64,000 nt of DNA from assembly GCF_041438805.1 (NCBI RefSeq), contig NZ_CP109190.1, positions 7,936,001 through 8,000,000 on the forward strand, given 5' to 3'. A program made the position numbers and the translations under genes. Below are positions 1-11,970 of this stretch, in pieces; within the stretch, counting starts at the first letter, position 1, and each line of letters begins with the position of its first letter. The notes below the pieces were generated by a model. It saw only the letters and a program-made list of their open reading frames with translations. It did no database searches and had not been told where the DNA came from. The DNA is from Streptomyces sp. NBC_01707. Its GTDB lineage: Bacteria; Actinomycetota; Actinomycetes; Streptomycetales; Streptomycetaceae.

Positions 1-158
1 CGGCGGAGACGCGCCGTCCATCCCGTATGCGGCCGTACGCCGCCAAAACGATCCACCGGCCTGCCATTGGCCCTTGCTGTGGACTGGTCACGAGGAGTTT
101 GCTCAGCAGAGCACCAGAGAGCACCATCAGCATCTTTTTCTCCGAGTGAGGTCGATCC
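1..158 (+). promoter_or_regulatory. Upstream region of pdxS
   Basis: No supported gene lies in these bases. The segment holds two direct copies of GAGCACCA (around positions 109-127) and a purine-rich GTGAGG about 7 bases before the pdxS GTG start, which is the likely ribosome binding site. I could not identify a promoter with both boxes. The gene on the left side lies outside the window. Confidence 0.4.
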
Positions 159-1079
159 GTGTCCACGCTTCCCACCACCCCGCAGTCCACCGACTCCCCG
201 GCGACCGGCACCGCGCGCGTCAAGCGCGGCATGGCCGAGCAGCTCAAGGGCGGCGTGATCATGGACGTCGTCAACGCCGAGCAGGCGAAGATCGCCGAGG
301 ACGCGGGCGCCGTGGCCGTCATGGCGCTCGAGCGGGTGCCCGCCGACATCCGCAAGGACGGCGGCGTGGCCCGGATGTCCGACCCGAACATGATCGAAGA
401 GATCATCGAGGCCGTCTCCATCCCGGTGATGGCGAAGTCCCGCATCGGCCACTTCGTCGAGGCGCAGGTCCTGCAGTCCCTCGGCGTCGACTACATCGAC
501 GAGTCCGAGGTCCTCACCCCGGCCGACGAGGTCAACCACAGCGACAAGTTCGCTTTCACCACGCCGTTCGTCTGCGGCGCCACGAACCTGGGTGAGGCGC
601 TGCGCCGTATCGCCGAGGGTGCGGCAATGATCCGCTCGAAGGGCGAGGCCGGCACGGGCAACGTCGTCGAGGCGGTCCGCCACCTGCGCCAGATCAAGAA
701 CGAGATCGCCCGGCTGCGTGGCTACGACAACAACGAGCTGTACGCCGCAGCCAAGGAGCTCCGCGCCCCGTACGAGCTGGTCAAGGAGGTCGCCGAGCTC
801 GGCAAGCTGCCCGTCGTCCTGTTCTCCGCCGGTGGCGTCGCCACCCCGGCCGACGCCGCGCTGATGCGCCAGCTCGGCGCCGAGGGCGTCTTCGTCGGCT
901 CCGGCATCTTCAAGTCCGGCGACCCGGCCAAGCGTGCCGCCGCCATCGTGAAGGCCACCACCTTCTACGACGACCCGAAGATCATCGCGGATGCCTCCCG
1001 CAACCTGGGCGAGGCCATGGTCGGCATCAACTGCGACACGCTGCCCGAGACCGAGCGCTACGCCAACCGCGGCTGGTAG
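159..1079 (+). CDS. pdxS: Pyridoxal 5'-phosphate synthase subunit PdxS
   Basis: This is the synthase subunit of the deoxyxylulose-independent vitamin B6 pathway. It builds pyridoxal 5'-phosphate from ribose 5-phosphate, glyceraldehyde 3-phosphate and ammonia delivered by PdxT. The 306-residue protein is a (beta/alpha)8 barrel of normal family length. The two catalytic lysines are visible: K93 in VMAKSRIGH and K161 in [10 protein letters not shown]. The GTG start follows a GTGAGG ribosome binding site. pdxT begins 6 bases after the stop, so the two subunits are almost certainly co-transcribed; family members form a 12+12 PdxS-PdxT complex. Residues 1-20 are a short Ser/Thr/Pro-rich extension before the conserved core. 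Confidence 0.97.
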   Translation: MSTLPTTPQSTDSPATGTARVKRGMAEQLKGGVIMDVVNAEQAKIAEDAGAVAVMALERVPADIRKDGGVARMSDPNMIEEIIEAVSIPVMAKSRIGHFVEAQVLQSLGVDYIDESEVLTPADEVNHSDKFAFTTPFVCGATNLGEALRRIAEGAAMIRSKGEAGTGNVVEAVRHLRQIKNEIARLRGYDNNELYAAAKELRAPYELVKEVAELGKLPVVLFSAGGVATPADAALMRQLGAEGVFVGSGIFKSGDPAKRAAAIVKATTFYDDPKIIADASRNLGEAMVGINCDTLPETERYANRGW

Positions 1080-1085
1080 TCACTG

Positions 1086-1679
1086 ATGAGCGACACCCCT
1101 GTGATCGGAGTCCTGGCTCTTCAGGGCGACGTACGGGAGCACCTGATCGCCCTGGCCTCGGCCGATGCCCTGGCCAGGCCGATCCGGCGCCCCGAGGAGC
1201 TCGCCGAGGTCGACGGTCTGGTCATACCCGGTGGTGAGTCCACCACCATGTCCAAGCTGGCCGTCCTGTTCGGCATGCTGGAACCGCTGCGCGAGCGGGT
1301 GCGTGCGGGGATGCCGGTCTACGGCACCTGCGCGGGAATGATCCTGCTGGCGGACAAGATCCTCGACCCTCGCTCGGGCCAGGAGACCGTCGGCGGCATC
1401 GACATGATCGTGCGCCGTAATGCTTTCGGGCGGCAGAACGAGTCCTTCGAGGCGGCTGTCGAGGTCACCGGGATCGACGGTGGTCCGGTCGAAGGCGTCT
1501 TCATCCGGGCCCCCTGGGTGGAGTCGGTCGGCGCGCAGGCCCAGGTCGTGGCCGAGCACGGTGGTCACATCGTCGCCGTACGGCAGGGAAACGCCCTGGC
1601 GACGTCATTTCACCCGGAACTGACCGGGGACCACCGAGTTCACGCGCTCTTCGTCGACATGGTGCGCGCAGTCCGCTGA
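1086..1679 (+). CDS. pdxT: Pyridoxal 5'-phosphate synthase glutaminase subunit PdxT
   Basis: This is the class I glutamine amidotransferase partner of PdxS. It hydrolyses glutamine and channels ammonia to the synthase. The 197-residue length is typical. The catalytic triad is visible: nucleophile C82 in YGTCAGM, and H176 and E178 in SFHPEL. The oxyanion and glutamine-binding motif PGGEST is at residues 48-53. The gene starts 6 bases after pdxS and is clearly in the same operon. A 62-base gap follows before the yebC homologue. Confidence 0.96.
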   Translation: MSDTPVIGVLALQGDVREHLIALASADALARPIRRPEELAEVDGLVIPGGESTTMSKLAVLFGMLEPLRERVRAGMPVYGTCAGMILLADKILDPRSGQETVGGIDMIVRRNAFGRQNESFEAAVEVTGIDGGPVEGVFIRAPWVESVGAQAQVVAEHGGHIVAVRQGNALATSFHPELTGDHRVHALFVDMVRAVR

Positions 1680-1741
1680 CTCGATCCCGGTAGGATCTCT
1701 CGGGTTCGTTAAGAAATTGGTGACGCGAAGGAGACAGGCAG

Positions 1742-2494
1742 ATGTCCGGCCACTCTAAATGGGCTACGACGAAGCACAAGAAGGCCGTGATTGACGCCAA
1801 GCGCGGCAAGCTCTTCGCGAAGCTGATCAAGAACATCGAGGTCGCGGCCCGCACCGGCGGTGTGGACCCCGAGGGCAACCCGACCCTCGTCGATGCGATC
1901 CAGAAGGCCAAGAAGAGCTCCGTCCCGAACAAGAACATCGACTCCGCGGTCAAGCGCGGTGGCGGTCTCGAAGCGGGCGGCGTCGACTACCAGACGATCA
2001 TGTACGAGGGTTACGGCCCGAACGGTGTCGCGGTGCTCATCGAGTGCCTCACCGACAACCGCAACCGTGCCGCCTCCGACGTACGGGTCGCGATGACCCG
2101 CAACGGCGGTTCGATGGCCGACCCGGGTTCGGTCTCGTACCTCTTCAACCGCAAGGGCGTCGTCATCGTCCCCAAGGGTGAGCTGACCGAGGACGACGTC
2201 CTCGGTGCGGTGCTCGACGCGGGCGCCGAGGAGGTCAACGACCTCGGTGAGTCCTACGAGGTCGTCAGCGAGGCCACCGACATGGTCGCGGTCCGTACCG
2301 CGCTCCAGCAGGCCGGCATCGACTACGACTCCGCCGAGGCCAACTTCCTGCCCACCATGCAGGTCGAGCTGGACGAGGAAGGCGCGCGCAAGATCTTCAA
2401 GCTGATCGACGCGCTGGAGGACAGCGACGACGTGCAGAACGTATTCGCCAACTTCGACGTCTCGGACGAGGTCATGGAGAAGGTCGACGCCTGA
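1742..2494 (+). CDS. YebC/PmpR-family protein
   Basis: This is a 250-residue member of the YebC/TACO1 family. The conserved N-terminus [12 protein letters not shown] and a run of basic residues are present, followed by the acidic C-terminal half. Family members were long annotated as transcriptional regulators near ruvC. More recent work on YebC-family proteins points to a role in translation of difficult proline-rich stretches, so the molecular function here should be read as ribosome-associated or regulatory. The ATG at 1742 has an AAGGAGA ribosome binding site 6-8 bases upstream. A TAGGAT hexamer at 1691-1696 could be a -10 box for a separate promoter. A strong hairpin separates the gene from ruvC. 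Confidence 0.9.
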   Translation: MSGHSKWATTKHKKAVIDAKRGKLFAKLIKNIEVAARTGGVDPEGNPTLVDAIQKAKKSSVPNKNIDSAVKRGGGLEAGGVDYQTIMYEGYGPNGVAVLIECLTDNRNRAASDVRVAMTRNGGSMADPGSVSYLFNRKGVVIVPKGELTEDDVLGAVLDAGAEEVNDLGESYEVVSEATDMVAVRTALQQAGIDYDSAEANFLPTMQVELDEEGARKIFKLIDALEDSDDVQNVFANFDVSDEVMEKVDA

Positions 2495-2519
2495 GGCGCA
2501 CTCAGCACAGCCTTCAGCG

Positions 2520-2550
2520 CGGGCCGGCGGGGACACACCCCGTCGGCCCG
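2520..2550 (+). terminator. Hairpin after yebC homologue
   Basis: A 13-bp stem (arms 2520-2532 and 2538-2550, one G-T wobble) encloses a 5-base ACACA loop. There is no T-run, as is common in Streptomyces terminators. It lies between the yebC homologue and ruvC. Confidence 0.7.
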
Positions 2551-2615
2551 TCGCATTGTCAGTGCGAGCCGATAGCCTGCGGGAACAGTTGACCGATCGG
2601 CAGAGGGGGCGCTTC

Positions 2616-3188
2616 ATGCGGGTGCTGGGCGTGGACCCGGGGCTGACCCGGTGCGGCGTCGGAGTCGTCGAAGGGGTCGCGGGCCGCCCGCTGACGATGC
2701 TCGGGGTCGGCGTCGTGCGCACCCCGGCCGATGCGGAACTCGGCCACCGGCTGGTCGCCATCGAACGAGGCATCGAGGAGTGGCTCGACGAGCACCGTCC
2801 CGAATTCGTCGCCGTGGAGCGGGTGTTCAGCCAGCACAACGTCCGAACGGTGATGGGCACCGCGCAGGCCAGTGCGGTTGCCATGCTCTGCGCCTCCCGC
2901 CGCGGCATCCCCGTCGCCCTGCACACCCCCAGTGAGGTCAAGGCCGCCGTCACCGGCAGCGGCCGCGCCGACAAGGCGCAGGTCGGCGCAATGGTCACCC
3001 GGCTGCTGAGGCTCGACGCCCCGCCGAAGCCCGCTGACGCCGCCGACGCGCTGGCGCTCGCCATCTGTCACATATGGCGGGCCCCGGCCGTCAACCGCCT
3101 CCAGCAGGCGCATGAGGCCGCCGCGGCGGCCCGCACACCGCGCGTCCCCCGTACTCCCGCAGTTCCCGTCCGGAAGGTCCCCCGATGA
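2616..3188 (+). CDS. ruvC: Crossover junction endodeoxyribonuclease RuvC
   Basis: RuvC resolves Holliday junctions made during recombination and repair, cutting symmetric strands after RuvAB has branch-migrated the junction. The 190-residue product shows the RNase H-like fold with acidic catalytic residues D7 (GVDPG), E68 (AVERVF) and the C-terminal pair D141 and D144 (DAADAL). The reading frame is open further upstream to 2556, but I chose the ATG at 2616: it starts directly with the conserved MRVLGVDPG and has an AGAGGGGG ribosome binding site about 8 bases upstream. The C-terminal tail is basic and Pro/Ala-rich. The stop overlaps the ruvA start (ATGA), indicating translational coupling. 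Confidence 0.95.
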   Translation: MRVLGVDPGLTRCGVGVVEGVAGRPLTMLGVGVVRTPADAELGHRLVAIERGIEEWLDEHRPEFVAVERVFSQHNVRTVMGTAQASAVAMLCASRRGIPVALHTPSEVKAAVTGSGRADKAQVGAMVTRLLRLDAPPKPADAADALALAICHIWRAPAVNRLQQAHEAAAAARTPRVPRTPAVPVRKVPR

Positions 3189-3811
3189 TCGCCTTCGTCA
3201 GCGGCCCCGTCGCCGCACTCGCCCCGACCACGGCCGTGATCGAGGTCGGTGGCATCGGCATGGCCGTCCAGTGCAGCCCCCACACCCTCGCCGACCTGCG
3301 GATCGGTCAGGAGGCCAGGCTGGCCACCTCGCTCGTCGTGCGGGAGGACTCGCTGACGCTCTACGGCTTCGCCGACGACGACCAGCGGCAGGTCTTCGAG
3401 CTCCTGCAGACCGCCAGCGGCGTCGGCCCGAGGCTCGCCCAGGCGATGCTGGCGGTGCACAGCCCGGACGCCCTGCGCCTCGCCGTCTCCGCCGGAGACG
3501 AGAAGGCGCTCACCGCTGTCCCCGGCATCGGCAAGAAGGGCGCGCAGAAACTCCTTCTCGAGCTGAAGGACAGGCTCGGCGAGCCCGTCGGCGCCCACAT
3601 CGGCAGGCAGGGGATCGGCGCCGCCGTCTCCGCCTCCTGGCGCGACCAGCTGCATGCCGCCCTGATCGGTCTCGGCTACGCGAGCCGTGAGGCCGACGAA
3701 GCGGTCTCCGCCGTAGCCCCGCAGGCCGAGGCGGCCCTCGCCGAGGGCGGCCAGCCGCCCGTACCGCAGCTGCTGCGCGCCGCACTGCAGACCCTCAACC
3801 GCGCACGCTGA
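3185..3811 (+). CDS. ruvA: Holliday junction branch migration protein RuvA
   Basis: RuvA is the junction-recognition subunit of the RuvABC resolvasome. It forms a tetramer on four-way junctions and loads the RuvB motor. The 208-residue protein has the N-terminal OB-fold domain ([12 protein letters not shown]), the central helix-hairpin-helix region including [17 protein letters not shown] near residues 115-135, and a C-terminal domain III that contacts RuvB. The ATG overlaps the ruvC stop by 4 bases. ruvB follows after 71 bases. Confidence 0.95.
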   Translation: MIAFVSGPVAALAPTTAVIEVGGIGMAVQCSPHTLADLRIGQEARLATSLVVREDSLTLYGFADDDQRQVFELLQTASGVGPRLAQAMLAVHSPDALRLAVSAGDEKALTAVPGIGKKGAQKLLLELKDRLGEPVGAHIGRQGIGAAVSASWRDQLHAALIGLGYASREADEAVSAVAPQAEAALAEGGQPPVPQLLRAALQTLNRAR

Positions 3812-3882
3812 CCGCACGCGACACCCCGACGCACGGGCATCGCACGGCCCGGCACCGAAACACCCGAGGCGGGACTGACCGA

Positions 3883-4956
3883 ATGAACTGGGACGACACC
3901 GGACCCGACACCGACGAGCGGCTCGACGAGCGCCTCGTCGACGCAGGCGCCGACGGCGAGGACACCGCGGTCGAAGCCGCCCTGCGGCCGAAGGACCTCG
4001 ACGAGTTCGTCGGCCAGGAGAAGGTGCGCGAACAGCTGGACCTGGTCCTGAAGGCGGCCCTCGCCCGTGGTGCCACCGCCGACCACGTCCTGCTCTCCGG
4101 TGCCCCCGGCCTCGGCAAGACCACCCTCTCCATGATCATCGCTGCCGAGATGGGCGCCCCGATCCGGATCACCTCCGGTCCCGCCATCCAGCACGCGGGC
4201 GACCTCGCCGCGATCCTCTCCTCCCTCCAGGAGGGCGAGGTCCTCTTCCTCGACGAGATCCACCGCATGTCACGGCCCGCCGAAGAGATGCTCTACATGG
4301 CGATGGAGGACTTCCGGGTCGACGTCATCGTCGGCAAGGGGCCCGGCGCCACGGCCATCCCGCTGGAGCTGCCGCCCTTCACCCTGGTCGGCGCCACCAC
4401 CCGGGCCGGACTCCTGCCGCCCCCGCTGCGCGACCGTTTCGGCTTCACCGGCCACATGGAGTTCTACGCCCCCGCCGAACTGGAACGTGTCGTCCACCGC
4501 TCGGCCCGCCTCCTCGACGTCGCGATAGACGCGGACGGCGCCGCCGAGATCGCCGGCCGTTCCCGAGGCACGCCCCGTATCGCCAACCGCCTGCTGCGCC
4601 GTGTCCGTGACTACGCCCAGGTCAAGGCGGACGGCCGGATCGACCGCACCGTCGCCGCCGCGGCCCTCAGGGTGTACGAGGTCGACGCCAGGGGCCTGGA
4701 CCGGCTGGACCGGGCGGTGCTCGGAGCGCTGCTGAAGCTCTTCGGCGGCGGCCCGGTCGGCCTGTCCACCCTCGCAGTGGCCGTGGGGGAGGAGCGCGAG
4801 ACGGTCGAGGAGGTCGCGGAGCCGTTCCTGGTACGGGAAGGGCTGCTGGCCAGGACGCCGAGGGGCCGGGTCGCCACCCCGGCGGCCTGGACCCACCTGG
4901 GCCTCGTCCCTCCGTCTCATGGTGGAAATGGACAACAGGGTCTTTTTGGGGCGTGA
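3883..4956 (+). CDS. ruvB: Holliday junction branch migration DNA helicase RuvB
   Basis: RuvB is the AAA+ ring motor that drives branch migration together with RuvA. The 357-residue protein has Walker A GAPGLGKT (residues 73-80), Walker B LFLDEIH (121-127), sensor 1 GATTRAG, the downstream RDRFG segment typical of the family, and a C-terminal winged-helix domain. An acidic N-terminal extension of about 30 residues precedes the conserved core. It completes the ruvCAB cluster. A separate promoter for yajC lies just downstream, so this is probably the end of the transcription unit. Confidence 0.96.
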   Translation: MNWDDTGPDTDERLDERLVDAGADGEDTAVEAALRPKDLDEFVGQEKVREQLDLVLKAALARGATADHVLLSGAPGLGKTTLSMIIAAEMGAPIRITSGPAIQHAGDLAAILSSLQEGEVLFLDEIHRMSRPAEEMLYMAMEDFRVDVIVGKGPGATAIPLELPPFTLVGATTRAGLLPPPLRDRFGFTGHMEFYAPAELERVVHRSARLLDVAIDADGAAEIAGRSRGTPRIANRLLRRVRDYAQVKADGRIDRTVAAAALRVYEVDARGLDRLDRAVLGALLKLFGGGPVGLSTLAVAVGEERETVEEVAEPFLVREGLLARTPRGRVATPAAWTHLGLVPPSHGGNGQQGLFGA

Positions 4957-5004
4957 TGCGTCACAGGTTGCCCCAGATGAGGAACCACGGTGCCATGCTG
5001 GGCG

Positions 5005-5034
5005 TTGTTCCATCGATGCGGACTCGCTTAGACT
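5005..5034 (+). promoter_or_regulatory. Predicted promoter for yajC-secDF
   Basis: A -35 hexamer TTGTTC (5005-5010) and a -10 hexamer TAGACT (5029-5034) are separated by 18 bases, close to the Streptomyces housekeeping consensus. The expected transcription start near 5041 leaves about 80 bases of leader before the chosen yajC start at 5122. Confidence 0.6.
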
Positions 5035-5121
5035 CCGCCGATGCCGTCCGTACAGGGCGGCGTACCCACCCCCGTAGATCAGGCCGCATTTCAGCGCGGT
5101 CGTGCGAAGGAAACTCGTCCC

Positions 5122-5607
5122 GTGAATCCCGTGACTCTCCTCCCCTTCATCGTGCTCATCGGGGCCATGTTCCTGATGACCCGGTCCGCCAAGAAGAAGC
5201 AGGCTGCCGCCGCGCAGATGCGCAACGACATGCAGCCCGGCACCGGCGTCCGGACGATCGGGGGCATGTACGCCACCGTCAAGGAGCTGCACGACGACAC
5301 GGTTGTCCTTGAGGTCGCACCCGGCGTCCACGCCATCTACGCCAAGAACGCGATCGGCGCCGTCCTCGACGACGCGGAGTACAACCGGATCGTCCACGGT
5401 GACGGCGACGACATCGACGGCGCGATCGTGCCGGACGACGCCTCCTCGCTGACCGAGGCGGCCGACGCCGACGAGCCCGTCGAGGCCGACGCGGACTCCT
5501 CGGCCGATGCCAAGATCGACCTGGGCAAGAAGACCGAGGCCGACGACGTCGAGCCGAAGGACGCCAAGGCCGATGAGAAGGCCGACGGCGAGGCCGACGC
5601 GAAGTAG
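5122..5607 (+). CDS. yajC: Preprotein translocase subunit YajC
   Basis: YajC is the small membrane partner of SecDF in the Sec export machinery. The protein is about 161 residues with one N-terminal transmembrane segment (roughly residues 3-18, NPVTLLPFIVLIGAMFLM), followed by the basic SAKKKQ stretch and the conserved MQPGTGVRTIGGMYA region. The C-terminal third is an Ala/Asp/Glu-rich acidic tail of low complexity. The frame is open upstream from an ATG at 5041, but that ATG coincides with the predicted transcription start. The GTG at 5122 gives the usual YajC N-terminus and has GAAGGA upstream. It heads the yajC-secD-secF export cluster. Confidence 0.92.
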   Translation: MNPVTLLPFIVLIGAMFLMTRSAKKKQAAAAQMRNDMQPGTGVRTIGGMYATVKELHDDTVVLEVAPGVHAIYAKNAIGAVLDDAEYNRIVHGDGDDIDGAIVPDDASSLTEAADADEPVEADADSSADAKIDLGKKTEADDVEPKDAKADEKADGEADAK

Positions 5608-5615
5608 GGCATGAC

Positions 5616-5657
5616 CCGGGGGATGCTGTGAGCCTACCGGCGTCCGGCATCCCCCGG
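5616..5657 (+). other. Hairpin between yajC and secD
   Basis: An 11-bp perfect inverted repeat (5616-5626 with 5647-5657) encloses a 20-base loop in the 147-base gap. It could be a weak terminator, or a processing or attenuation element that tunes the ratio of YajC to SecDF. No T-run follows. Confidence 0.4.
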
Positions 5658-5754
5658 AACGTGCGGTCTTCTGCGGGGGCAGGTCCCCACAACACTTCGT
5701 GGCCGCTCGGGCGCGTACCCGGCGCGGGGCGGTTGGACAGGGAGAAACGAGAAG

Positions 5755-7497
5755 GTGGCAGCACCGAAGAAGGGCCGAGGGTCGTCCGGCGGCCAGGGCA
5801 GGCCGGGGCGTGCCCTGGCTCTGATCCTGATCGCCATGGTCGCGCTCACCGGCGGGATGTTCTTGTCCGGTCACACCACGCCTCGGCTGGGTATCGACCT
5901 GGCGGGCGGCACGTCGATCACGCTCAAGGCGAAGAGCCAGCCCGGTAAGCCCGACGCGATCAACCCGACCAACATGGACACCGCGGTCAGCATCATCGAA
6001 CGCCGTGTCAATGGTCTGGGTGTCTCGGAGGCCGAGGTCCAGACCCAGGGCCGGGACAACATCATCGTCAACATCCCCAAGGGGACGAACTCGAAGCAGG
6101 CCCGGGAACAGGTCGGTACGACCGCCCAGCTCTACTTCCGGCCCGTGCTGACCGTAACCGCAGGCCAGGCGACGCCCACCGACACCGCCAGCCCCTCGGC
6201 ATCCGGTTCGGCCAAGCCGAGCGTCTCGCCCAGCGACAAGGAGACGGCCTCGGGTTCGAAGGCCACCCCGTCGACCAGCGCCACCACCCAGGGTCGCGCG
6301 GTCACCGGTGCCCTGACGAAGGACACGTCGCCCAGTCCGACCGCCAGCGCCTCCGGGTCGCCGAAGGCGTCCGCGAGCCCTTCGGCCTCGGTCGACCCGG
6401 CCACCGCCGCGCTCCAGAAGCGGTTTGCCGCGCTGGACTGCTCCACCAAGGCCGGCCGTGCGAAGGCCGGTGCCAACGCGAAGCCCACCGACACCACGAT
6501 CGCGTGCAGCTCCGAGGGTGACGCCAAGTACGTCCTCGGCCCGGCCGAGGTCTCCGGTACGGACGTGGACAGCGCCAAGGCCACGATCGACCAGCAGCGC
6601 GGCATGTGGATCGTGCAGATGGACTTCACCGACAAGGGTTCGAAGAAGTTCCAGCAGATCACCTCAAAGCTGTCGCAGCAGCAGTCGCCGATGAACCAGT
6701 TCGCCATCGCGCTCGACGGCGAGGTCGTCTCGGCGCCCCAGGTGAACGAGACGCTCAGCGGCAGCGCCGAGATCTCCGGCAGCTTCACCCAGCAGTCCGC
6801 CCAGGACCTGGCGAACGTGCTGTCGTACGGTGCGCTCCCGCTGTCCTTCGACGAGGACACGGTCACCACCGTCACCGCCGCGCTCGGCGGTGAGCAGCTC
6901 CAGGCGGGGCTGATCGCCGGTGCCATCGGTCTGGCCCTGGTCGTCATCTACCTGGTCGCCTACTACCGCGGCCTTGCGTTCATCGCGCTCCTGAGCCTCA
7001 TGGTCTCCGGCATCCTGACCTACACGCTCATGTCGCTGCTCGGCCCGGCCATCGGCTTCGCGCTGAACCTCCCCGCGGTCTGTGGCGCCATCGTGGCGAT
7101 CGGTATCACCGCGGACTCGTTCATCGTGTACTTCGAACGCATCCGGGACGAGATCCGCGAGGGCCGCACGCTGCGTCCGGCCGTCGAGCGTGCCTGGCCG
7201 CGCGCCCGGCGCACCATCCTGGTCTCCGACTTCGTGTCGTTCCTCGCCGCCGCGGTGCTCTTCATCGTCACCGTCGGCAAGGTCCAGGGCTTCGCCTTCA
7301 CGCTGGGTCTCACCACCCTGCTCGACGTGGTCGTGGTGTTCCTCTTCACCAAGCCCGTCATGACGCTGATGGCCCGTACGAAGTTCTTCTCCGGCGGTCA
7401 CCCGTGGTCCGGCCTGGACCCGAAGCGGCTCGGCGCCAAGCCGCCGCTGCGCCGCACGCGTCGTGTAAACGCCCCCACCGACCCGAAGGAGGCGTGA
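5755..7497 (+). CDS. secD: Protein translocase subunit SecD
   Basis: SecD pairs with SecF as an RND-family membrane motor that uses the proton gradient to pull exported proteins out of the SecYEG channel. The 580-residue product has the first transmembrane helix near residues 20-40, the P1 head region with PRLGIDLAGGTSITL, and the six-helix block near the C-terminus including the FVSFLAAAVLF helix. Between about residues 140 and 225 is an unusually long Ser/Thr/Pro/Ala-rich linker inside the extracytoplasmic part, typical of actinobacterial SecD. The GTG start follows GGGAGAAACGAGAAG. secF starts one base after the stop. Confidence 0.95.
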   Translation: MAAPKKGRGSSGGQGRPGRALALILIAMVALTGGMFLSGHTTPRLGIDLAGGTSITLKAKSQPGKPDAINPTNMDTAVSIIERRVNGLGVSEAEVQTQGRDNIIVNIPKGTNSKQAREQVGTTAQLYFRPVLTVTAGQATPTDTASPSASGSAKPSVSPSDKETASGSKATPSTSATTQGRAVTGALTKDTSPSPTASASGSPKASASPSASVDPATAALQKRFAALDCSTKAGRAKAGANAKPTDTTIACSSEGDAKYVLGPAEVSGTDVDSAKATIDQQRGMWIVQMDFTDKGSKKFQQITSKLSQQQSPMNQFAIALDGEVVSAPQVNETLSGSAEISGSFTQQSAQDLANVLSYGALPLSFDEDTVTTVTAALGGEQLQAGLIAGAIGLALVVIYLVAYYRGLAFIALLSLMVSGILTYTLMSLLGPAIGFALNLPAVCGAIVAIGITADSFIVYFERIRDEIREGRTLRPAVERAWPRARRTILVSDFVSFLAAAVLFIVTVGKVQGFAFTLGLTTLLDVVVVFLFTKPVMTLMARTKFFSGGHPWSGLDPKRLGAKPPLRRTRRVNAPTDPKEA

Positions 7498-7498
7498 G

Positions 7499-8599
7499 AT
7501 GTCGCGACTCGGCAGTCTCGGCTCCCGGCTCTACCGCGGCGAGGTCGGTTACGACTTCATCGGTAAGCGCAAGATCTGGTACGGCATCTCGATCCTGATC
7601 ACCATCACGGCTGTCGTCGCCCTGGCGGTCAGCGGCCTCAACATGGGGATCGAGTTCAAGGGCGGCGCGGTCTTCACCACTCCGTCGACCAGCGCCTCGG
7701 TCGCCCAGGCGGAGGAGTCCGCGGTCACCGCCTCCGGCCACCAGGCGATCGTCCAGAAGCTCGGCAACGGCGGTCTGCGTATTCAGATCACCGAGGTCGA
7801 CCTGGCGAAGTCCGACGCGATCAAGGCGGATCTCTCCAAGGACCTCAAGGTCCCCGAGGAGAAGATCAACGCCGACTTGGTCGGCCCCAGCTGGGGTGAG
7901 CAGATCGCCAACAAGGCCTGGACCGGCCTCGGCGTCTTCATGATCCTCGTGGTGATCTACCTGGCCATCGCGTTCGAGTGGCGGATGGCGATCGCGGCCC
8001 TGGTCGCGCTGATCCACGACATCACGATCACGGTGGGTATCTACGCCCTGGTCGGCTTCGAGGTCACCCCCGGCACCGTGATCGGTCTGCTGACCATCCT
8101 CGGTTACTCGTTGTACGACACGGTCGTCGTCTTCGACAGCCTCAAGGAGGGCACGAAGGGGATCACCAAGCAGACCCGCTGGACGTACAGCGAGATCGCC
8201 AACCGCTCGATCAACGGCACGCTGGTCCGTTCCATCAACACGACCGTCGTGGCGCTGCTGCCCGTCGCCGGTCTGCTGTTCATCGGTGGCGGTGTCCTCG
8301 GCGCAGGCATGCTGAACGACATCTCGCTGTCGCTCTTCGTCGGCCTCGCCGCCGGTGCGTACTCCTCGATCTTCATCGCCACCCCGCTGGTCGCCGACCT
8401 CAAGGAACGCGAGCCGCAGATGAAGGCGCTGAAGAAGCGGATTCTCGCCAAGCGCGCGGCAGCCGCCGCCAAGGGCGAGTCAGCCGAGGACGAGCAGTCG
8501 CACGACGACGACGTCCACGTGGACGCCGCACCCACCGCTGCGGTGGTCGGCCAGCGCCAGCAGCCCAGGGGCCACGGCCGGACCCCGGGGAAGCGCTGA
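7499..8599 (+). CDS. secF: Protein translocase subunit SecF
   Basis: SecF is the second half of the SecDF motor. The 366-residue protein has an N-terminal transmembrane helix (around residues 30-50, WYGISILITITAVVALAV), an extracytoplasmic P4-like domain with GIEFKGGAVF, and a C-terminal membrane block with the family motif GYSLYDTVVVFD. The C-terminal tail is charged and cytoplasmic. Its stop codon overlaps the apt start by one base (TGATG), so apt is probably translationally coupled to it. Confidence 0.95.
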   Translation: MSRLGSLGSRLYRGEVGYDFIGKRKIWYGISILITITAVVALAVSGLNMGIEFKGGAVFTTPSTSASVAQAEESAVTASGHQAIVQKLGNGGLRIQITEVDLAKSDAIKADLSKDLKVPEEKINADLVGPSWGEQIANKAWTGLGVFMILVVIYLAIAFEWRMAIAALVALIHDITITVGIYALVGFEVTPGTVIGLLTILGYSLYDTVVVFDSLKEGTKGITKQTRWTYSEIANRSINGTLVRSINTTVVALLPVAGLLFIGGGVLGAGMLNDISLSLFVGLAAGAYSSIFIATPLVADLKEREPQMKALKKRILAKRAAAAAKGESAEDEQSHDDDVHVDAAPTAAVVGQRQQPRGHGRTPGKR

Positions 8600-9150
8600 T
8601 GACCAGCACCACCGAGAGCGTCAGGGAACTGCTGCTCAGCCGGATCCGTGATGTGGCGGACTACCCGAAGCCGGGAGTGATGTTCAAGGACATCACCCCG
8701 CTGCTCGCGGACCCGGTGGCGTTCACGGCTCTCACCGACTCCCTCGCGGAGCTGTGCGTCCGGCACGGCGCCACGAAGATCGTCGGTCTGGAGGCGCGCG
8801 GCTTCATCCTGGCAGCGCCGGTCGCGGTCCGGGCCGGGCTAGGTTTCGTACCCGTCCGCAAGGCCGGGAAGCTGCCCGGAGCCACGCTCAGCCAGGCGTA
8901 CGAGCTGGAGTACGGCACCGCGCAGATCGAGATCCACGCCGAGGACCTCGCTCCCGACGACCGGATCATGGTCATCGACGACGTCCTCGCCACCGGCGGC
9001 ACCGCCGAGGCCTCGCTGGAGCTGATCCGGCGGGCCGGTGCCCAGGTCGCGGGCGTCGCGGTCCTCATGGAGCTCGGCTTCCTCGCCGGCCGGGCCCGGC
9101 TGGCGCAGGGGCTCGAAGGCGCCCCGCTGGAGGCTCTGATCACGATCTGA
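8599..9150 (+). CDS. apt: Adenine phosphoribosyltransferase
   Basis: Apt salvages adenine by joining it to PRPP to give AMP. The 183-residue product is of normal family length. It shows the conserved N-terminal DYPKPGVMFKDITPLL segment, GLEARGFILAAP, and the PRPP-binding motif MVIDDVLATGGTA near residues 123-135. The ATG at 8599 overlaps the secF stop; the frame is open much further upstream inside secF, but that is the shadow of secF in another frame. Together with rel downstream this places a purine salvage gene beside the (p)ppGpp gene, an arrangement I recall as common in actinobacteria. Confidence 0.95.
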   Translation: MTSTTESVRELLLSRIRDVADYPKPGVMFKDITPLLADPVAFTALTDSLAELCVRHGATKIVGLEARGFILAAPVAVRAGLGFVPVRKAGKLPGATLSQAYELEYGTAQIEIHAEDLAPDDRIMVIDDVLATGGTAEASLELIRRAGAQVAGVAVLMELGFLAGRARLAQGLEGAPLEALITI

Positions 9151-9200
9151 GCGTCGCCCGCGGTAGCGGGCCGTACGCGGACGGTTCAGTCACACACGCA

Positions 9201-9234
9201 GGACGGGCACCCGGGAACAGCCGGGTGCCCGTCC
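9201..9234 (+). terminator. Hairpin terminator after apt
   Basis: A perfect 14-bp stem (9201-9214 with 9221-9234) has a 6-base GAACAG loop. It lies in the 180-base gap between apt and rel and suggests that rel is at least partly transcribed from its own promoter. Confidence 0.8.
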
Positions 9235-9330
9235 CGCGTTGTCAAAGGTCTCACCGTCCCCGGGGGAGCTCCGGCCGCAGGGTCGATACGATGGCCTTTC
9301 CGGGTGTCCGGATCCGCACGAGGAGCGCTC

Positions 9331-11895
<2,565 letters not shown>

Positions 11896-11909
11896 GCGCA
11901 CCCGGCACG

Positions 11910-11964
11910 CACACGAGGAAGGGGGCTCCCGTACGTCATGTACGGGAGCCCCCTTCCTCGTGTG
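11910..11964. terminator. Bidirectional terminator between rel and DUF349 gene
   Basis: A perfect 25-bp inverted repeat (11910-11934 with 11940-11964) has a 5-base loop. It sits between two convergent stop codons (11895 on plus, 11971 on minus) and should terminate both transcripts. It is the longest perfect stem I noticed in the window. Confidence 0.92.
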
Positions 11965-11970
11965 CGGTGT

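Noticed and set aside
5041..5121. Upstream ATG at 5041 as the yajC start
   Set aside because: It would put 27 unrelated residues before the membrane helix and coincides with the predicted transcription start; the GTG at 5122 matches the family start.
7978..9150. A 390-codon frame overlapping secF and apt
   Set aside because: The first part is secF DNA in another frame; only the part from the ATG at 8599 encodes apt.
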